Source: Bacteroidota bacterium
GTDB taxonomy: Bacteria; Bacteroidota; Bacteroidia; Chitinophagales; Saprospiraceae
DNA: 64,000 nucleotides
Assembly: GCA_018222965.1 (NCBI GenBank)
Contig: JAAEZH010000004.1
Span: 1 to 64,000 of the forward strand
Reading direction: 5' to 3'
Each line of letters begins with the position of its first letter. Position 1 is the first letter of the stretch. Shown here in pieces: positions 60,626 to 64,000 of the stretch. The notes below the pieces were generated by a model. It saw only the letters and a list, made by a program, of their open reading frames with translations. It searched no databases and was not told the origin of the DNA. The position numbers and the translations under genes were made by a program.

Positions 60626-63385
60626 ATGACCTACGACAATTTTACGATAAAAGCACAGGATGCTATTCTGAAGGCACAGCAATTGGCTGCCAGCTATGAA
60701 CAGCAAACGGTGGATACCCCCCATTTGATCAGAGGTATAATGGAAGTGGACGAACACGTATCCACTTTCCTTTTTCAGAAGATGGCCGTAAATATGGCCA
60801 TGCTGAACCGGCAGTTAGAGGATATGATTAAGAAATATCCAAAGGTGAAAGGATCGGAAAAACAGTACCTCACCAACGAGGCCAACCAGGCCCTCAGCCG
60901 CGCGAAGAAAACGCTGGATGGCTTTGGAGATGATTTCATTTCCATCGAATTGATGTTGCTCGGAATCCTGCAGGGCGACGATAAAGGAGCCAGGATGTTG
61001 AAAGAGCAGGGCGCTACCGAAGCCAATCTTAAAACAGCCATCACGGAGTTGCGCAAAGGGAAAAAGGTAACGGATCAAAGTGCGGAAGAAACCTATAATG
61101 CGCTGTCTAAGTTTGCGATCAACCTGAACGAGCGGGCCGAAACAGGCAAGCTGGATCCTATCATTGGCCGTGACGAAGAAATTCGCCGGGTCCTGCATAT
61201 TTTATCGCGACGCAAAAAGAATAATCCGATTATAATCGGGGAGCCGGGGGTTGGTAAAACAGCCATTGTGGAAGGAATCGCCTGGCGCATAGTCAAGCAC
61301 GATGTGCCGGAAAATCTGCGATCCAAGAAGTTGTTTCGACTGGATATAGCTTCATTGATCGCCGGAGCAAAATTCAAAGGCGAATTTGAAGAGCGACTCA
61401 AAGGTGTGATCAAGGAAGTAACAGAAAGCAATGGAGAGATTGTGCTTTTCATTGATGAAATACATACCCTGATTGGTGCCGGTGGCGGACAGGGGGCTAT
61501 GGATGCAGCCAATATCCTCAAGCCGGCATTGGCGCGCGGAGAATTGCGCACCATTGGAGCTACAACCCTGGATGAATACCAGAAGTATTTTGAAAAAGAC
61601 AAGGCCCTGGTACGGCGTTTTCAGGTAGTTCAAATCGATGAACCCTCAGTAGAAGATACCATTTCTATATTGCGGGGATTGCAGGAGCGCTATGAAGTTT
61701 ATCACAAGATCGAGATCCTCGACGAGGCATTGATCGCCGCTGCGGAATTGTCAGATCGCTATATTTCCGACAGATTTCTGCCGGATAAAGCAATTGACCT
61801 GATTGATGAATCTGCTGCTAAATTAAGGCTGGAGCTGGATTCTGTACCTGATGAAGTAGACAACTGGGATCGCAAAGTGCGCCAGTTGGAAATCGAAAGG
61901 GAAGCGATCAAACGAGAAGTGAACGAGAAGAAGCTGAAGAAGATTAAGGAGCAGATCGCTAACGCCAAAGAGAAAAGGGATTCCATCCGGGCAACCTGGC
62001 AGAATGAAAAAGAGATTGTTGATACCGTTCAAAATATCAAAAAGAAAATTGAAGAGCTGGAGCAGAAAGCCGAACGAGCGGAGCGCAACAGCGATTTCGA
62101 AACGGTAGCTAAGATTCGCTATGGCGAAATGCAAAAGCAGGAAGCCATGCTGAAAGTTGCCGAAGAGAAACTGGATAAATTGCCCGATGAAAATCGCTTT
62201 ACCAATGATGAAGTGACCAGCAATGATATCGCGGAGGTCGTTAGTCGCTGGACGGGTATTCCTGTGAGTAAAATGATGCAGAGTGAAAAGGAAAAACTCC
62301 TGCATCTGGAAGCCGAAATCGGTAAACGGCTCATTGGTCAATATGAAGCAGTACGTGCTGTATCGGATGCCGTTCGAAGAAGCCGGGCAGGACTACAGGA
62401 TGAAAACCGGCCTATCGGATCCTTTATTTTTCTGGGACCAACAGGCGTTGGTAAGACCGAATTGGCGAAAGCGCTGGCAGAGGTGCTGTTTGACGATGAG
62501 CGGGCAATCACTCGTATAGACATGAGTGAATTTCAGGAACGCCACTCGGTGTCGCGTCTGGTTGGAGCACCTCCCGGTTATGTCGGTTATGACGAAGGTG
62601 GTCAGCTGACGGAGGCCGTTCGGCGAAAGCCTTATAGCATAATCCTCCTGGACGAAATTGAAAAAGCGCACCCGGATACCTTCAATATCTTGTTGCAGGT
62701 ACTCGACGATGGCCGGCTGACAGACAACAAAGGCCGGGTAGCCAATTTCCGAAACACGATCATTATTATGACTTCCAATATGGGAGCAGAAACGATCCTG
62801 GAAAACTTTGAGGATTTGGAAGCTTTGGGCGACGACCACCGCGGTGAAATTCTTGAAACCACCAAATCGGAAGTATTTGAGCTATTGAAAGAAAATATGC
62901 GTCCGGAGTTTTTGAACCGGATCGACGAAAAGATAATGTTCCTGCCGCTTACCCGTGAAGAGATCAAAAAGATCATGGGCTTATTGTTGCGGAAGACCGA
63001 AAAGATGTTGGCCAAGCAGGGACTGGCAATCAAGGTCAGCGATCGGGCTAAAGATCATTTGGCAGATCTGGGCTACGATCCACAATTTGGTGCCCGTCCT
63101 ATGAAGCGGACTCTTCAGAAAGAGGTGGTGAATCCCCTCTCCAGAGAAGTCCTCTCCGGTAAGTTTATGGCTGGCGAGACCATCTACATCGACGCTGATA
63201 AAGACGGACTAAAATTTAGCGAAGAGCCATTTAAAGACGACGGAAAATCGGAACCCAAGGCGGAGCCTAAAACGACCAAACCCAGTGGTCGCCGGTCCCG
63301 TACCCGCAAAAAAGCAGTGGATGAATTGAAAAAGGCCACCGAAGATCTGGAAGATGCGGTGAAGGATGTAGAAGAAGAGGATTAA
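60626..63385 (+). CDS. clpB: ATP-dependent disaggregase ClpB
   Basis: A 919-residue Hsp100 chaperone that, with DnaK, resolubilises protein aggregates. The N domain (residues 1-150), NBD1 with Walker A GEPGVGKT near 205, the coiled-coil M domain (about 405-535, [10 protein letters not shown] end) and NBD2 with GPTGVGKTE near 606 are complete. The normal chaperone ends about residue 865. Beyond it is a lysine/proline/glutamate tail of about 55 residues ([22 protein letters not shown]...). It may be heat-shock regulated; upstream is TACTTTTAGG but no clear operator. Confidence 0.95.
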   Translation: MTYDNFTIKAQDAILKAQQLAASYEQQTVDTPHLIRGIMEVDEHVSTFLFQKMAVNMAMLNRQLEDMIKKYPKVKGSEKQYLTNEANQALSRAKKTLDGFGDDFISIELMLLGILQGDDKGARMLKEQGATEANLKTAITELRKGKKVTDQSAEETYNALSKFAINLNERAETGKLDPIIGRDEEIRRVLHILSRRKKNNPIIIGEPGVGKTAIVEGIAWRIVKHDVPENLRSKKLFRLDIASLIAGAKFKGEFEERLKGVIKEVTESNGEIVLFIDEIHTLIGAGGGQGAMDAANILKPALARGELRTIGATTLDEYQKYFEKDKALVRRFQVVQIDEPSVEDTISILRGLQERYEVYHKIEILDEALIAAAELSDRYISDRFLPDKAIDLIDESAAKLRLELDSVPDEVDNWDRKVRQLEIEREAIKREVNEKKLKKIKEQIANAKEKRDSIRATWQNEKEIVDTVQNIKKKIEELEQKAERAERNSDFETVAKIRYGEMQKQEAMLKVAEEKLDKLPDENRFTNDEVTSNDIAEVVSRWTGIPVSKMMQSEKEKLLHLEAEIGKRLIGQYEAVRAVSDAVRRSRAGLQDENRPIGSFIFLGPTGVGKTELAKALAEVLFDDERAITRIDMSEFQERHSVSRLVGAPPGYVGYDEGGQLTEAVRRKPYSIILLDEIEKAHPDTFNILLQVLDDGRLTDNKGRVANFRNTIIIMTSNMGAETILENFEDLEALGDDHRGEILETTKSEVFELLKENMRPEFLNRIDEKIMFLPLTREEIKKIMGLLLRKTEKMLAKQGLAIKVSDRAKDHLADLGYDPQFGARPMKRTLQKEVVNPLSREVLSGKFMAGETIYIDADKDGLKFSEEPFKDDGKSEPKAEPKTTKPSGRRSRTRKKAVDELKKATEDLEDAVKDVEEED

Positions 63386-63420
63386 GTTTTTCGATTTGTC
63401 AGCTCGGGTTCTTTGCCCAC

Positions 63421-63458
63421 AAAAAAAGGCCGTCAGCAATCTGCTGGCGGCCTTTTTA
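63421..63458. terminator. clpB terminator (bidirectional)
   Basis: GGCCGTCAGCA (63428-63438) pairs with TGCTGGCGGCC (63442-63452) around a 3-nt loop, with an A-run before and a T-run after. It lies 36 bp past the clpB stop and may also end the minus-strand DUF937 transcript. Confidence 0.85.
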
Positions 63459-63462
63459 CTAT

Positions 63463-63559
63463 GAAGTTGTTTAAAAATGGCTCACTGGCTCCTGAAAAAG
63501 CCTCAACTGGAATGAAAATTCAATTCTCAGAATCTCAGCAGCCATTATTAAACAACTTC
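63463..63559. repeat. 97-bp inverted repeat between clpB and DUF937
   Basis: GAAGTTGTTTAAAAATGGCT (63463-63482) and AGCCATTATTAAACAACTTC (63540-63559) are complementary at 18 of 20 bases around a 57-bp centre. No gene is inside. It may be a small palindromic element or a long-loop hairpin. Confidence 0.65.
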
Positions 63560-63580
63560 TATTCTAAAACCGGAATCTCC

Positions 63581-64000
63581 TTAACGCTTGCGGCGGAAAA
63601 GGTTTCCGAGAAATTTGAAACCGATATTGGCAACATCGTCCGTGATTTGGCCATCGCCATCCTGATCGAGGAAGCCACTGATGAGGCTCATCGTCTGGTT
63701 GTTATTGCTTTTCGCCTGACTTACGGTGCCGGTGAGCAGAGAAACGATACTAGACATATCCATGCCTTGTTGTTTCTTTTGTTTGCCGAGCATACCCATT
63801 ACCATTGGAGCCATCATAGTCATGAGGCTGCCGGTTTTGTTGGAATCCAGGCCACTCATTTGGCTGATCATATTGATCGCACCATTTTGCTTATTACCCA
63901 GAACGTGGTTTAGAATGCCCTGGCCGTTTAAAGCACGTGCCTGCTCAGGAGCCGGTTTGGCATTACCACCCAGAAAATCGGTGATGTTATCGAGAATACT
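63581..64000 (-). CDS. DUF937 protein, 5' end beyond the window
   Basis: The reading frame is open to the window edge, giving at least 139 residues with no start here. The visible part is Gln/Met-rich and ends KFLGNLFRRKR. It includes ILDNITDFLGGNAKPAPEQ, HVLGNKQNGAINMISQMSG and a Ca-binding-like loop FLDQDGDGQITDDV. This matches the DUF937 (YidB-like) family, of unknown function. A shorter frame starts at the ATG at 63871, but the homology continues upstream. Confidence 0.8.
   Translation of the reverse strand, partial: SILDNITDFLGGNAKPAPEQARALNGQGILNHVLGNKQNGAINMISQMSGLDSNKTGSLMTMMAPMVMGMLGKQKKQQGMDMSSIVSLLTGTVSQAKSNNNQTMSLISGFLDQDGDGQITDDVANIGFKFLGNLFRRKR

Noticed and set aside
63413-63913. 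166-codon plus-strand frame
   Set aside because: It lies antisense to the clear DUF937 gene and crosses the clpB terminator.

Overview
This 64 kb window is chromosomal DNA from a member of the Bacteroidota, most likely a Saprospiria-type organism (Lewinella/Haliscomenobacter relatives). The sequence evidence is: a type IX secretion C-terminal sorting domain on a large secreted protein; Bacteroidota-type promoters (TTG about 20 nt upstream of TAnnTTTG); few Shine-Dalgarno sites; many lipoproteins; families largely confined to the phylum (DUF4292, the 31-residue AURKAIP1/COX24-type basic protein); and the acpP-fabF-rnc order. No rRNA, tRNA, CRISPR array, prophage or intact insertion sequence was found. 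The species assignment is inference.

Layout. 0-10.4 kb: mostly minus-strand accessory genes (quinone oxidoreductase, WD40 lipoprotein, three metallo-beta-lactamase-fold hydrolases, two Crp/Fnr regulators, an AT-rich AAA/DUF4143 ATPase) and a DUF1801 gene remnant. 10.5-19.1 kb: two minus-strand clusters and a helicase, punctuated by three copies of a doubly palindromic REP-like element. The first cluster is ECF sigma, membrane anti-sigma candidate, CpxP-like protein and diheme peroxidase; the second runs from an RDD protein to a VWA lipoprotein and a DUF4269 protein; the helicase is Lhr-like. 19.2-26.6 kb: beta-helix lipoprotein, LuxR-type response regulator, rnc, fabF, acpP (with an intrinsic terminator between acpP and fabF) and pyk. 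26.7-34.9 kb: plus-strand envelope cluster with overlapping genes (sugar nucleotidyltransferase, TPR, DUF4292 lipoprotein, EnvC-like), then hflX, an M29 aminopeptidase and an exonuclease-fold protein of unknown function. 35-42.6 kb: padR-pspC pair, a helical protein, a 969-residue T9SS cargo protein, then a 540-bp array of six terminator-like hairpins. 42.7-55.3 kb: housekeeping genes (asnS, guaB, tadA, apaG, gmk, yicC, HU, small ribosome-type protein, RNase G, pth). 55.4-64 kb: a MITE-like palindrome, a peptidase/propeller/barrel protein, an M14 carboxypeptidase, clpB and a truncated DUF937 gene.

The most unusual signals are not classical genes. They are: a recurrent 13-bp word CTTTCGSCGAAAG inside and between genes; the REP triplet; the MITE-like element with 10-bp flanking direct repeats; the hairpin array; promoters that abut start codons and imply leaderless mRNAs (padR, guaB, tadA); and an ATGAATAA start/stop overlap used in three unrelated gene pairs. 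I saw no convincing undescribed multi-gene defence or mobile system.
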